Program-made: the position numbers and the translations under genes
Notes under the pieces: generated by a model
What the model was told of the DNA's origin: nothing
Databases searched by the model: none
Seen by the model: only the letters and a program-made list of their open reading frames with translations
NCBI RefSeq assembly: GCF_025947305.1
Contig: NZ_CP110009.1
Coordinates: forward strand, 3,761,501-3,825,500
Source of the DNA: Flavobacterium sp. N3904
Lineage (GTDB): Bacteria; Bacteroidota; Bacteroidia; Flavobacteriales; Flavobacteriaceae
DNA: 64,000 nt
Direction: 5' to 3'
Part shown: positions 52,836 to 62,214 of the stretch, one piece after another
Layout: each line of letters begins with the position of its first letter
Numbering within the stretch: position 1 is the first letter of the stretch

Positions 52836-53300
52836 ATGGAAAACAAAATAAATATTCCAAAACCTTGCAATCAAAATTGGAATTCAATGACACCAAATAA
52901 GAATGGAAAATTTTGTAATTCTTGCAATAAAACAGTTGTGGATTTTACAAAAATGGAGAATCTTGAAATTCAAAAATATTTGATTGAAAATTCAAGTAAA
53001 GAAAGCATTTGTGGTCATTTTAAATTTAATCAAATTGAAACTAAAAATAGTATCAAATATTCTAATTTGAGAAATCGAATTAGCCGAATTAAAATTAAAC
53101 CGATTAAAAAAGTTGCATTATTTTCCTTGAGTATTCTTTTTACTTTATCAAGTTGTATGGGAAAAGCAGTAATAGATGGGGAACCAGCGGTAATTGAAAA
53201 TGATACAATTAATGAAAATGAAGTTATTAAAAAAGAACAGTATACAGAAAAACAGAATGATTCTATAAAAAGTAAAATTATTCAAGTAAAGAAGAAATAA
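52836..53300 (+). CDS. Cysteine-motif protein with membrane anchor
   Basis: Residues 1-60 match a Bacteroidota family: 'IPKPCNQNWNSMTPNKNGKFCNSCNKTVVDFTKM', here given in its recognisable parts 'PCNQNW', 'GKFCNSC' and 'VVDFT', plus 'SICGHF'. The four Cys may form a zinc site. A hydrophobic segment at ~91-107 ends 'LSSCMG', then a hydrophilic acidic/basic tail. Function unknown. It is the first gene after the last attC-like site. Confidence 0.65.
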   Translation: MENKINIPKPCNQNWNSMTPNKNGKFCNSCNKTVVDFTKMENLEIQKYLIENSSKESICGHFKFNQIETKNSIKYSNLRNRISRIKIKPIKKVALFSLSILFTLSSCMGKAVIDGEPAVIENDTINENEVIKKEQYTEKQNDSIKSKIIQVKKK

Positions 53301-53354
53301 CGCATACAAAAGCTAGTTGAAAAGAAGTTTCAACCAAAAATTAATACAATCATT

Positions 53355-53759
53355 ATGAAAACCAACTTAATATTCAAATCTAGTTTTATTATTTATCGAT
53401 TTATATTGATAGTAAGTGTTCCTCTCTTTTTTACGGCAGAATTTCTAGTTGGAGCTGGAGGCCATAATAGTGACCCTAATAATACAAATTATCTTTTTTA
53501 TCTTTTTGCAATAATCACTTCAGTTCTTTTAACAATCTTTAAACAAACTGATAAAACTAAATTTAAATTAAAAAAATCACTTTGTTATAGTAATAGTATT
53601 TTAGTTTTAATAAGTAGTGTTTATGTAATATATGAATTAATCGAAATGATTCAAGAATACAGTTTTTTAACTGAAGAGACTATAACAATAGCATTGGTGA
53701 TTACATTTGCAATAATAAATTTGACACTATTATATGGATTATTTAGAGATAAAATTTAA
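53355..53759 (+). CDS. Four-span membrane protein
   Basis: The 134-residue protein is mostly hydrophobic, with segments at about 12-30, 44-60, 76-94 and 110-128 and short charged loops. It has no recognisable motif. It starts 54 bp after the preceding gene on the same strand. The 170 bp that follow (53760-53929) contain no attC-like site or gene I can see. Confidence 0.55.
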   Translation: MKTNLIFKSSFIIYRFILIVSVPLFFTAEFLVGAGGHNSDPNNTNYLFYLFAIITSVLLTIFKQTDKTKFKLKKSLCYSNSILVLISSVYVIYELIEMIQEYSFLTEETITIALVITFAIINLTLLYGLFRDKI

Positions 53760-53929
53760 CCAACATAATACTTTTTTAGTAAACAAAAAAAGTTAGAAAC
53801 GTAAAGCGAAATCTGTAAAGCAGTAGCGTGAAAGTTGAATTTTGTTGACAGAAACTTGGAAACCAAAAATAGAAATTTAAAAATAATACACCAGCTCTTC
53901 GAGGTCTCATCTAGCCTAACAACCATCCA

Positions 53930-54706
53930 TTATGCTTGAGAATTCGTTTGTTCCTTAATTACCGAAACTTCCCGTTTCAATTCCAATAAAATTTCTCGTA
54001 AACTTTCAATTTCTGTTACTGGTTCTTTCTTATCCGTTCGTCCAATATTACATTCGAATTCCCAAATTTCTAGAATTTCAGAAAACTTAACTTCATAATT
54101 GGGGTAGAATCGATTATCCGATTCCAGAACCAAAGCATTTTTTTTATTTTTATTCAAACGCTTATAAACCATCCCTTGGTTTTTAGTAATCAATATATAC
54201 GTTTTGCCGTCCTGCACCTCCCCTAGCCTTTCAACATAGCGACCAACAATAATAGAACCTTCCTCATGCGGTGGCATAGAATCGCCTTCAACTGGAAATC
54301 CTCGATGTTTTCCTGGTCCCAAAAAGGGTAAAGAAATTTGCTGTAAACTTTCAATATATTCGGGATCGGCATAGCCACTCAAATAACCGGCTTTCACTTT
54401 TTGAGTTACAATTTCAATAACATTCTCCCCAATGGTATCAACTTGAATGGGTAATATCAATCGGTTGTTTTCTAATTTAATTAAATCCTGAATGTCTATT
54501 TTACGCACATCAACAGCTAACAATAAATCAATACTGATGTGAAAATGATGAGCAATTTTCTTCAAAATATCATAAGGAGCTTCTGAGGTTCCATCTTCAT
54601 ATTTAACATACCTCCCTCTGGTAATTCCCAACTGCTCCGCTAATTTTTCTTGGGAGATTTTATCCTTAATGCGCAGCGTTCTGATATTGTCTGAAAATAA
54701 CGACAT
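53930..54706 (-). CDS. S24/LexA-type repressor
   Basis: The 258-residue protein has an N-terminal XRE HTH ('LRIKDKISQEKLAEQLGITRGRYVKYEDG') and a C-terminal S24 fold with the serine in 'GFPVEGDSMPP' and the lysine in 'GKTYILITKNQGMVYKRL', the catalytic dyad for self-cleavage. The last ~40 residues form a helix. Such proteins repress SOS-type genes until RecA filaments trigger cleavage. It is divergent from dinB, with an 85 bp region that contains a shared dyad, so it likely controls dinB and itself. Confidence 0.9.
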   Translation of the reverse strand: MSLFSDNIRTLRIKDKISQEKLAEQLGITRGRYVKYEDGTSEAPYDILKKIAHHFHISIDLLLAVDVRKIDIQDLIKLENNRLILPIQVDTIGENVIEIVTQKVKAGYLSGYADPEYIESLQQISLPFLGPGKHRGFPVEGDSMPPHEEGSIIVGRYVERLGEVQDGKTYILITKNQGMVYKRLNKNKKNALVLESDNRFYPNYEVKFSEILEIWEFECNIGRTDKKEPVTEIESLREILLELKREVSVIKEQTNSQA

Positions 54707-54732
54707 AGTGATTTTGTTATAATTTGTAACAG

Positions 54733-54771
54733 CAAATATACAAAATAATGTTAGTATCTGTACTAATTTTG
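54733..54771. promoter_or_regulatory. Divergent promoters with shared operator
   Basis: The dyad TTAGTATCTGTACTAA (54751-54766) is perfect with a 4-bp spacer. It overlaps TAATTTTG (54764-54771), a -7 element for dinB. The minus-strand -7 element TATATTTG for the repressor gene is at 54740-54733. Binding would block both promoters. Confidence 0.65.
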
Positions 54772-54791
54772 TAACCTATAAAATTAGTAAA

Positions 54792-55979
54792 ATGGCTAGG
54801 GCAATTGTACATCTCGATATGAATACTTTTTTCGTTTCCTGCGAAAGAATCACTAATTCTCAATTAGAAGGTATTCCGCTAATTATAGGCGGCGGTGACC
54901 GTGGTGTAGTCGCATCCTGTTCCTATGAAGCACGCCGTTTTGGTGTGCGTTCCGCTATGCCTATAAACATGGCTTTAAAGCTTTGTCCACAAGCCAAAGT
55001 GATGAAAGGAGATATGGAATTATACTCAAAATTCTCGCATACTATTACCGAAATTATTCAAGAGAAAGCACCTATAGTGGAGAAAGCCAGTATCGATGAG
55101 TTTTATTTAGACATTACCGGAATGGATAAATTTTATGGCAGTTATAAATGGACAGATGAACTCGCTAAAACGATTACAAAAGAAACAGGTTTGCCCTTAA
55201 CTTTTGCCTTATCCGTTAATAAAACGGTTTCAAAAATTGGCACTGGTGAAGGAAAGCAAAAGCAAAATCTAGAAATACCAGAGCACTTGGTAAAGGCATT
55301 TTTAAATCCATTATCCATTCAAAAAATCCCAATGGTGGGTGATGTAACTTTTAGGTTATTATCAAGAATTGGAATTCGAACAATACAAACACTCTCTGAG
55401 ATGCCAGCTGAGGTCCTTCAACAAATGATTGGTAAAAACGGTGTGGAGATTTGGAAAAAAGCAAATGGAATAGACAACAATCCGGTAGAACCCTACACGG
55501 AAAGAAAATCAATATCAACCGAACATACTTTCTCTCAAGACACTATTGATTTAATCAAATTAAAATCAATTTTAATAGGAATGGTCGAAAAACTAGCTTT
55601 TCAACTGCGTTCAGAACAATGGCTAACTTCAACTATAGTGGTCAAAATACGATACGCCAATTTTGATACCGAAACGAAGCAATGCAAAATTGCTTATACT
55701 TCAGCAGATCATGTACTCACCAAAAACGTAATGGAGCTTTTCGACAAATTATACCAAAGACGAATGAGATTGCGATTAATTGGCATTCGTTTTAGCGGTC
55801 TGGTGAGAGGAACCTATCAAATCAATCTGTTTGAGGATACCGAAGAAATGTTGGCACTCTATGAAGCAATGGACAAAATGAAAAGCCGCTATGGATTTGA
55901 TGCCGTAATGCGTTGTGCCGGCGCATCCTTTAAACCCAACACCAAAGACGAAATTTTAAGAAGACTCCCCAAACCCTAA
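54792..55979 (+). CDS. dinB: Y-family DNA polymerase IV
   Basis: The 395-residue protein has the Y-family active site: 'IVHLDMNTFFVSCE' (first Asp), 'SYEARRFGVRSAMP', and 'KASIDEFYLDITG' with the catalytic Asp-Glu. Helix-hairpin-helix and little-finger parts follow, and 'YQINLFED' near the C-terminus may be a clamp-binding segment. It performs translesion synthesis. It is first in a plus-strand run dinB, dnaE-like, exonuclease, opposite an S24 repressor, so it is damage-inducible by design. Confidence 0.93.
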   Translation: MARAIVHLDMNTFFVSCERITNSQLEGIPLIIGGGDRGVVASCSYEARRFGVRSAMPINMALKLCPQAKVMKGDMELYSKFSHTITEIIQEKAPIVEKASIDEFYLDITGMDKFYGSYKWTDELAKTITKETGLPLTFALSVNKTVSKIGTGEGKQKQNLEIPEHLVKAFLNPLSIQKIPMVGDVTFRLLSRIGIRTIQTLSEMPAEVLQQMIGKNGVEIWKKANGIDNNPVEPYTERKSISTEHTFSQDTIDLIKLKSILIGMVEKLAFQLRSEQWLTSTIVVKIRYANFDTETKQCKIAYTSADHVLTKNVMELFDKLYQRRMRLRLIGIRFSGLVRGTYQINLFEDTEEMLALYEAMDKMKSRYGFDAVMRCAGASFKPNTKDEILRRLPKP

Positions 55980-56133
55980 CCCTTAAACCTTAAACAATTA
56001 AACAAATAAACCCTTAAACATTAAACAATTTAAACCTTAAACCTTAAACCTTAAACAATTTAAAACCTTAAACCTTAAACAATTTAAAACCTTAAACCTT
56101 AAACCTTAAACAATTTAAACCCTTAAACAACTC
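55974..56133. repeat. Telomere-like heptamer array in the dinB-dnaE gap
   Basis: The whole 156 bp gap consists of CCTTAAA/CCCTTAAA units (about 12) interrupted by five CAATT(T)AAA words. The first copy grows out of the end of dinB (AAACCCTAA) and the last stops 10 bp before the next ATG. No promoter or terminator can be recognised in it. Confidence 0.85.
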
Positions 56134-56135
56134 CC

Positions 56136-59100
56136 ATGTACCTCAACTGCCACTCCTTCCACTCCCTCCGTTACGGCACCATTCCCCTCAATGATCTTAT
56201 AGGGCAAGCTGTTACTTGTGGAGTAAAAGCAATGGCATTAACGGATATTAATACCGTAACTGGCATTTATGCTTTTATCAAAAGCTGTGATGCTGTAGGG
56301 ATTAAACCGCTTGTGGGTATCGAATTCCATTCTGAAAATAAAATGCGTTACATCGGTTTAGCCAAAGACGCAAGTGGACTGGCAGAAATGAATCGTTTTT
56401 TAACAGCTCATAACTTCAGCGGAGAACCATTACCAAAGCAAGCACCAGAATTCGTTTCTGTTTTTATAATCTACACCATAGAAAATGCACCACTTTCGCT
56501 ACGAGAGAATGAATACATTGGTATTCGCCCCGAAGAATTGCCCAAACTTTTTGCTGCAGAACTTAAAAGTAAAATAGCCAAAATGGTCGTGTTGCAACCA
56601 GTGACTTTTAGAACAAAAAAGGAATTCAATCTACATAAAATTTTAAGGGCAATTGATTCCAATATCATTCTATCAAAACTAACAGAAGCCGACTATTGCA
56701 AAACCACTGAAGTCCTAAAACCGTTAGAAGAACTTTTAACTCATTATACGGTATATCCCGAAATTATTGCCAATACAGAAAATGTAATTGAACAATGCAA
56801 TTTCAAATTTGAATTCAATACGCCTAGAAATAAAAAATACTATACCAACAATCGTCAAAGCGATATCGAATTACTAACTTCTTTGGCCCATCAGGGCATG
56901 TTATGGAGGTATGGGAAAAAAAATACAGAAGCAAAAGCAAGAGTTGCAAAAGAACTCAAAGTCATTGACCAATTAGAATTCAGTGGGTACTTTCTAATAA
57001 CCTGGGATATTATTCGCTACAGCAACAGCCGCGGTTTCATGCACATTGGTCGTGGAAGCGGTGCCAACAGTATCATTGCCTATTGTTTAGGTATTACTGA
57101 TATATGCCCTTTGGAACTAGATCTGTATTTTGAACGGTTTCTAAATGAAAATCGAAAAAGCCCACCTGATTTTGATATTGATTGGAGTTGGAAAGAACGG
57201 GATGTAATCCTGGAATACATCTTCAATCGGTATGGCAAAGAAAATGTGGCTTTTTGTGGTACCAATGTCGAATTCAAATACCGTTCAATTTTCAGAGAAG
57301 TGGGTAAAGTTTTCGGTCTTCCAAAAGAGGAATTAGATATGTTGGCTAAAAACCCCATGAAATTGCATGATAAGAACCACATTGTAAAGTTGGTACAAGA
57401 GTATGGAATGTTACTGGAGAAATACCCCAATCAACGAAGTATGCATTCCTGTGGCATTATAATTTCCGAAGAACCGATAACAAATTACACACCTCTTGAG
57501 TTGCCTCCAAAAGGATTTCCAATTGTGCTTTTTGATATGCATGTCGCCGAAGATATTGGTTTTGAAAAGTTCGATATTTTAAGCCAACGAGGAATTGGCC
57601 ATATTGATGATACGGTCAAACTGATTGAAAAAAACAAAGGGATTCGGGTAAATATTCGCGATACATCAATTTCAAAAAATGAAGCATTAGCCAATAATTA
57701 TTTGGCTCAAGGCAAAACGATTGGTTGTTTTTATATCGAAAGTCCAGCAATGCGGGGTTTATTAAGAAGACTCAAATGTGATAATTACAAAACATTGGTG
57801 GCAGCTTCTTCTATCATTCGCCCGGGAGTAGCCAAATCAGGAATGATGAAAGAATACATTTTCCGCCACAACAACCCATCTAAATTTGAGTATTTCCATG
57901 AGGTGTTCAAACAGCAATTGGGCGAAACCTACGGAATTATGGTGTACCAAGAAGATGTTATCAAAATAGCATTACACTATGGAGGTTTACCTGCTGCAGA
58001 CGGAGATATTCTAAGACGTGCCATGTCTGGCAAAGGACGTTCGCTTGCAGCGTTACAAAAAGTGAAAGACAACTTCTTTGCATCATGCGCTCAAAAAGGA
58101 CATCCGCCTAACCTTAGCGAAGAAATATACCGTCAGATTGAATCATTTGCAGGGTATTCATTTTGCAAAGCGCATTCAGCATCCTATGCAGTTGAAAGCT
58201 ATCAAAGTTTATACTTAAAAGTCTATTATCCTGTAGAATTCATGGTAGCAGTAATTAACAACCAAGGAGGATTTTACAGAACAGAAGTCTACGTCCATGA
58301 AGCAAGAATGGCAGGTGCTACAGTTCACAATCCTTGTGTAAACAAAAGTACTTTCGAAACGAATCTCTACGGTACTGATATCTATTTAGGTTTTATGCAC
58401 GTTCTTAGTTTAGATAGTAAAATGGCTCTATTTATTCAATCCGATAGAGAAAAAAACGGAAACTTTATTTCTTTAGAAGACTTTATAAATCGCATTCCAA
58501 TGGGAATAGAAAGCATTAAAACATTAATATTCATTGGTGCTTTTCGGTTTACCAATCAAACGAAGAACCAACTTTTAGTAATTGCTAGTCTATTGCTTAA
58601 TAATTTAAAACCGGAGAATAAAAATTTGATGCTGATACAAGAACCAGTGAAAGAGTTTAAACTCCCAAATTTGGAACGCTCCCTACTCGAAGATGCTTTT
58701 GATGAAATTGAATTATTGAGTTTTCCAGTATCATGTACTGTTTTTGAATTGCTTCAAACGAAGTATCGTGGTGATATTATGGCAAAAAATTTAGCCATTC
58801 ATCACAAAAAGCAAGTCAAAATGTTAGCCTATCTCATCTCGAGAAAACAAGTGCCAACGATAAAAGGAAATATGTATTTCGGCACTTGGATAGATTATGA
58901 AGGCACGTATTTTGACACCGTACATTTTCCTGATAACCTATTACAGTTTCCTTTTCAAGGTGGTGGATGTTATTTGTTATTGGGAATTGTCGAAGTAGAT
59001 TATCATTTTCCAACTGTTACGATTTCAAAAATGGCGAAGATGCCATTTGTCCCAGATCCACGTTATATGGATGCCAAAGACCAATATAGAACCCAACAAC

Positions 59101-59189
59101 AGATAAGGGAGGATATAAGTGGAACCGACAGAGAACCATATCCACAAGCACATGAAATTAATTTGCCAAGACACCGAATGAATGCTTAA
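56136..59189 (+). CDS. DnaE-type DNA polymerase III alpha subunit (error-prone, DnaE2-like)
   Basis: The 1017-residue protein starts with a PHP domain ('NCHSFHSLRYGTIPLNDLI'), shorter than in the replicative enzyme. The polymerase palm has 'GRGSGANSIIAYCLGIT' and the catalytic aspartates 'PPDFDIDW'; 'YQEDVIKIALHYGG' and 'SYAVESYQSLYLK' are further family signatures, and an OB-like domain is near the end. Length and the company of dinB mark it as the accessory mutagenic polymerase (ImuC-like), not the replicative DnaE. It ends 41 bp before the exonuclease gene. Confidence 0.9.
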   Translation: MYLNCHSFHSLRYGTIPLNDLIGQAVTCGVKAMALTDINTVTGIYAFIKSCDAVGIKPLVGIEFHSENKMRYIGLAKDASGLAEMNRFLTAHNFSGEPLPKQAPEFVSVFIIYTIENAPLSLRENEYIGIRPEELPKLFAAELKSKIAKMVVLQPVTFRTKKEFNLHKILRAIDSNIILSKLTEADYCKTTEVLKPLEELLTHYTVYPEIIANTENVIEQCNFKFEFNTPRNKKYYTNNRQSDIELLTSLAHQGMLWRYGKKNTEAKARVAKELKVIDQLEFSGYFLITWDIIRYSNSRGFMHIGRGSGANSIIAYCLGITDICPLELDLYFERFLNENRKSPPDFDIDWSWKERDVILEYIFNRYGKENVAFCGTNVEFKYRSIFREVGKVFGLPKEELDMLAKNPMKLHDKNHIVKLVQEYGMLLEKYPNQRSMHSCGIIISEEPITNYTPLELPPKGFPIVLFDMHVAEDIGFEKFDILSQRGIGHIDDTVKLIEKNKGIRVNIRDTSISKNEALANNYLAQGKTIGCFYIESPAMRGLLRRLKCDNYKTLVAASSIIRPGVAKSGMMKEYIFRHNNPSKFEYFHEVFKQQLGETYGIMVYQEDVIKIALHYGGLPAADGDILRRAMSGKGRSLAALQKVKDNFFASCAQKGHPPNLSEEIYRQIESFAGYSFCKAHSASYAVESYQSLYLKVYYPVEFMVAVINNQGGFYRTEVYVHEARMAGATVHNPCVNKSTFETNLYGTDIYLGFMHVLSLDSKMALFIQSDREKNGNFISLEDFINRIPMGIESIKTLIFIGAFRFTNQTKNQLLVIASLLLNNLKPENKNLMLIQEPVKEFKLPNLERSLLEDAFDEIELLSFPVSCTVFELLQTKYRGDIMAKNLAIHHKKQVKMLAYLISRKQVPTIKGNMYFGTWIDYEGTYFDTVHFPDNLLQFPFQGGGCYLLLGIVEVDYHFPTVTISKMAKMPFVPDPRYMDAKDQYRTQQQIREDISGTDREPYPQAHEINLPRHRMNA

Positions 59190-59230
59190 ATAATGCACGA
59201 ACAGGATGAAATTCACGTTATACAATAGAG

Positions 59231-60598
59231 ATGAAAAAGATAGAATACGCTATAGTAGATATTGAAACCACGGGAGGAAATGCCCGTGGCAGTCGCATTA
59301 CAGAAATTGCAATTATCATCCATAATGGTACTGAAGTAATAGAACGCTATGAAACATTGGTCAATCCACAAAAAGAAATCCCAATTGCTATTTTTGCGCT
59401 AACGGGCATCAATAACGAATTGGTAAAGAATGCACCCATATTTGATGACATTTCCGAAAGAGTTTTAGAATTACTGACAGACCGAATATTTGTAGCTCAT
59501 AATGTTAATTTCGATTACTCATTCGTTCGGCACCAATTAGAAGAATCGGGCTTTAAGTGGACGGCAAGAAAATTATGTACGGTTCGCGCAGCAAGAAAGA
59601 TTAAGCCAGGACTAGCATCATACAGCTTAGGCAGACTTTGTAACTCTTTAAATATAGTTTTAGAAAACAGACACCGTGCTGGTGGTGATGCAGAGGCAAC
59701 AGCTATACTATTTGCACTATTATTAAAATGGGATGAAGAAAAAGTAATAGAACAAATGCTCAAAAAAACAGCACAAGACCAACGTTTACCTCCAAATCTA
59801 CCTCCTGATGATTTTAATCAATTACCTGAAAAACCTGGTGTTTATTATTTCTATAATGAGTTCAAAAAAGTGATCTACGTAGGTAAAGCAATAAATATAA
59901 AAAAACGGGTGACTACACATTTCACTGGTCATAGTGTAAATGCTCAAAGACAAAACTTTTTACGTGACATTCATTCCATTTCATTTGAAATTTGTGCTAC
60001 CGAACTAATGGCATTAATACTGGAATGTACCGAAATCAAAAAACTTTGGCCAGCATACAATCGAGCATTAAAAAAGTACGAACCCAAATTTGGCTTATAC
60101 CAATACGAAGCCAGAAATGGATATAAATATCTAGGAATTGGCAAAGTAACAAAGTTCCAATCGAACATAGAGCATTTTAGCAGTTTGTATGAGGGTATAA
60201 ATGTACTACAAAGCTTGGCAAGACAATTTGAAATTGATTATCGCTTTTGCAAATACGACACCACTACTTCCAAAGGTATAATACAGGAACAGCAGGAAAT
60301 AAATTTACCTGAAATTGAAAATCATAATGAAAAAGTTGAAAACGCATTGGAGTTTTTAAAAAGCAATAAACAGAGTTTTGGTATAATAGACAAAGGCAGA
60401 ACTGAAGAAGAACGCAGTTGTATTTGGGTTGAAAACGGACACTTTTACGGGATGGGATATTTTTCAATCGATGAAGCCATAACCGAACCCTCAGACTTAA
60501 AACATAACGTCACTTTATACAAAAGCAACAAATACATCATGGAGTTAATCTATAAATATGTAGAGAAAAATCCACGTAAAATGTATTTTAACCTGTAG
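59231..60598 (+). CDS. DnaQ-like 3'-5' exonuclease fused to UvrC-type GIY-YIG domain
   Basis: The 455-residue protein has an N-terminal DEDDh exonuclease: 'AIVDIETTG', 'VAHNVNFDYSFV' and 'HRAGGDAEAT'. A GIY-YIG endonuclease domain follows at ~205-285 ('KPGVYYFYNEFKKVIYVGKAINIKKRV'). This fusion is found beside dinB and dnaE in Bacteroidota and resembles the Cho/UvrC N-terminal nuclease. It may proofread or incise during mutagenic repair. Oddity: the last codons (MYFNL and the TAG stop) lie in the first copy of the tandem array, so the original C-terminus has been altered by the mobile element inserted there. Confidence 0.9.
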   Translation: MKKIEYAIVDIETTGGNARGSRITEIAIIIHNGTEVIERYETLVNPQKEIPIAIFALTGINNELVKNAPIFDDISERVLELLTDRIFVAHNVNFDYSFVRHQLEESGFKWTARKLCTVRAARKIKPGLASYSLGRLCNSLNIVLENRHRAGGDAEATAILFALLLKWDEEKVIEQMLKKTAQDQRLPPNLPPDDFNQLPEKPGVYYFYNEFKKVIYVGKAINIKKRVTTHFTGHSVNAQRQNFLRDIHSISFEICATELMALILECTEIKKLWPAYNRALKKYEPKFGLYQYEARNGYKYLGIGKVTKFQSNIEHFSSLYEGINVLQSLARQFEIDYRFCKYDTTTSKGIIQEQQEINLPEIENHNEKVENALEFLKSNKQSFGIIDKGRTEEERSCIWVENGHFYGMGYFSIDEAITEPSDLKHNVTLYKSNKYIMELIYKYVEKNPRKMYFNL

Positions 60599-61745
60599 GG
60601 TGCAATTATTAAAAACGTCAGTTCGAGTGTTTTTTGTGGAGTAAAACGCAACAAAAAATGTATTTTAACCTGTAGGGCGCAAGTATTAAAAACGTCAGTT
60701 CGAGTGTTTTTTTGTGGAGTAAACGGAACAAAAAATGTATTTTAACCTGTAAGGTGCAATTATTAAAAACGTCAGTTTGAGTGCTTTTTGTGGAGTAAAC
60801 GGAACAAAAAATGTATTTTAATCTGTAGGGTGCAAGTATTAAAAACGTCAGTTCGAGTGTTTTTTTGTGGAGTAAACGGAACAAAAATTGTATTTTAACC
60901 TGTAGGGCGCAATTATTAAAAACGTCAGTTCGAGTATTTTTTGTGGAGTAAACGGAACAAAAAATGTATTTTAACCTGTAGAGCGCAAGTATTATAAACG
61001 TCAGTTCGAGTGTTTTTTGTGGAGTAAACGGAACAAAAATTGTATTTTAACCTGTAGGGCGCAAGTATTATAAACGTCAGTTCGAGTATTTTTTGTGGAG
61101 TAAAACGTAACAAAAAATGTATTTTAACTTGTAGGGCGCAATTATTATAAACGTCAGTTCGAGTGTTTTTTTGTGGAGTAAAACGTAACAAAAAATGTAT
61201 TTTAACCTGTAGGGCGCAAGTATTAAAAACGTCAGTTCGAGTGTTTTTTGTGGAGTAAAACGTAACAAAAAATGTATTTTAACCTGTAGGGCGCAAGTAT
61301 TAAAAACGTCAGTTCGAGTGTTTTTTGTGGAGTAAAACGGAACAAAAAATGTATTTTAACCTGTAGGGCGCAAGTATTATAAACGTCAGTTCGAGTGTTT
61401 TTTTGTGGAGTAAAACGTAACAAAAAATGTATTTTAACCTGTAGGGCGCAAGTATTAAAAACGTCAGTTCGAGTGTTTTTTTGTGGAGTAAACGGAACAA
61501 AAAATGTATTTTAACCTGTAGGGCGCAAGTATTATAAACGTCAGTTCGAGTGTTTTTTGTGGAGTAAAACGTAACAAAAAATGTATTTTAACCTGTAGGG
61601 CGCAAGTATTAAAAACGTCAGTTCGAGTGTTTTTTGTGGAGTAAAACGTAACAAAAAATGTATTTTAACCTGTAGGGCGCAAGTATTAAAAACGTCAGTT
61701 CGAGTGTTTTTTGTGGAGTAAAACGTAACAAAAAATGTATCGAGA
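60583..61745. repeat. Tandem array, 15 units of 76-78 bp
   Basis: The word CGTCAGTTCGAG (once CGTCAGTTTGAG) recurs at 60616, 60693, 60770, 60846, 60923, 60999, 61075, 61152, 61230, 61307, 61384, 61462, 61539, 61616 and 61693. Each unit reads ATGTATTTTAACCTGTAGGG, then GCAAGTATTA, then CGTCAG..., then GTGGAGTAAA and AACAAAAAATGTAT. Units differ by single bases and one- or two-base indels. It begins in the last codons of the exonuclease gene and ends in the mobile-element sequence TATCGAGAACCG. No cas genes or unique spacers are present. Confidence 0.95.
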
Positions 61746-62014
61746 ACCGTTTTTAATGAAATAGTACTAGAATAAAATGGAATTATAACTTTTATAAAAA
61801 TCAATTCTATTCACTAAATTTGACAGTATTACAATTTAATGATTTGGCATATGTGGTACCATACCGAACAAATCCCAATCGCGTATTTCTACACGAACGA
61901 AGTGAACTTACGAAGTAATCAGTGCCCATACAGTAGATCAACTATCTAAAACATCCGAGGCTTTAGTCAAACTGACAAAGTAAACCCAATCACAAGGATT
62001 TGCACTCAAACGAA

Positions 62015-62207
62015 GGAAAGTGAAAAAGTAATCCATGCATACACAGTAATTAGACAACCAGTACCCCCCGCTCCCTAAATCAATTCAAAATAATTCGATT
62101 TCTATTTTGTAAGGATTAATATGTATATTTGATTTCAGGAAAGAGTTTGTAAAGCACGCTTATACACCATTTTTTGGGTGGATGTGTGAGTACGTAACAT
62201 ATATACT
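62015..62207 (+). repeat. Leader-type repeat, copy 2 (partner at 40823-41021)
   Basis: It shares TTTTGTAAGGATTAATA, GTATATTTGATTTCAGGAAA, TTTTTTGGGTGGAT and the end ACATATATACT with copy 1. Here it is followed by GTTTATA and a MITE instead of a gene module. The stretch 61800-62014 before it shows nothing I can name. Confidence 0.65.
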
Positions 62208-62214
62208 GTTTATA

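Noticed and set aside
60583-61745. CRISPR array
   Set aside because: The full 77-bp unit repeats with no unique spacers, no short palindromic direct repeat and no cas genes nearby; it is an ordinary tandem repeat.
60618-61804. Series of 60-90 codon open frames on the minus strand in the tandem array
   Set aside because: They are translations of the 77-bp repeat in different phases, start and stop at the same repeat positions and have no ribosome-binding context.
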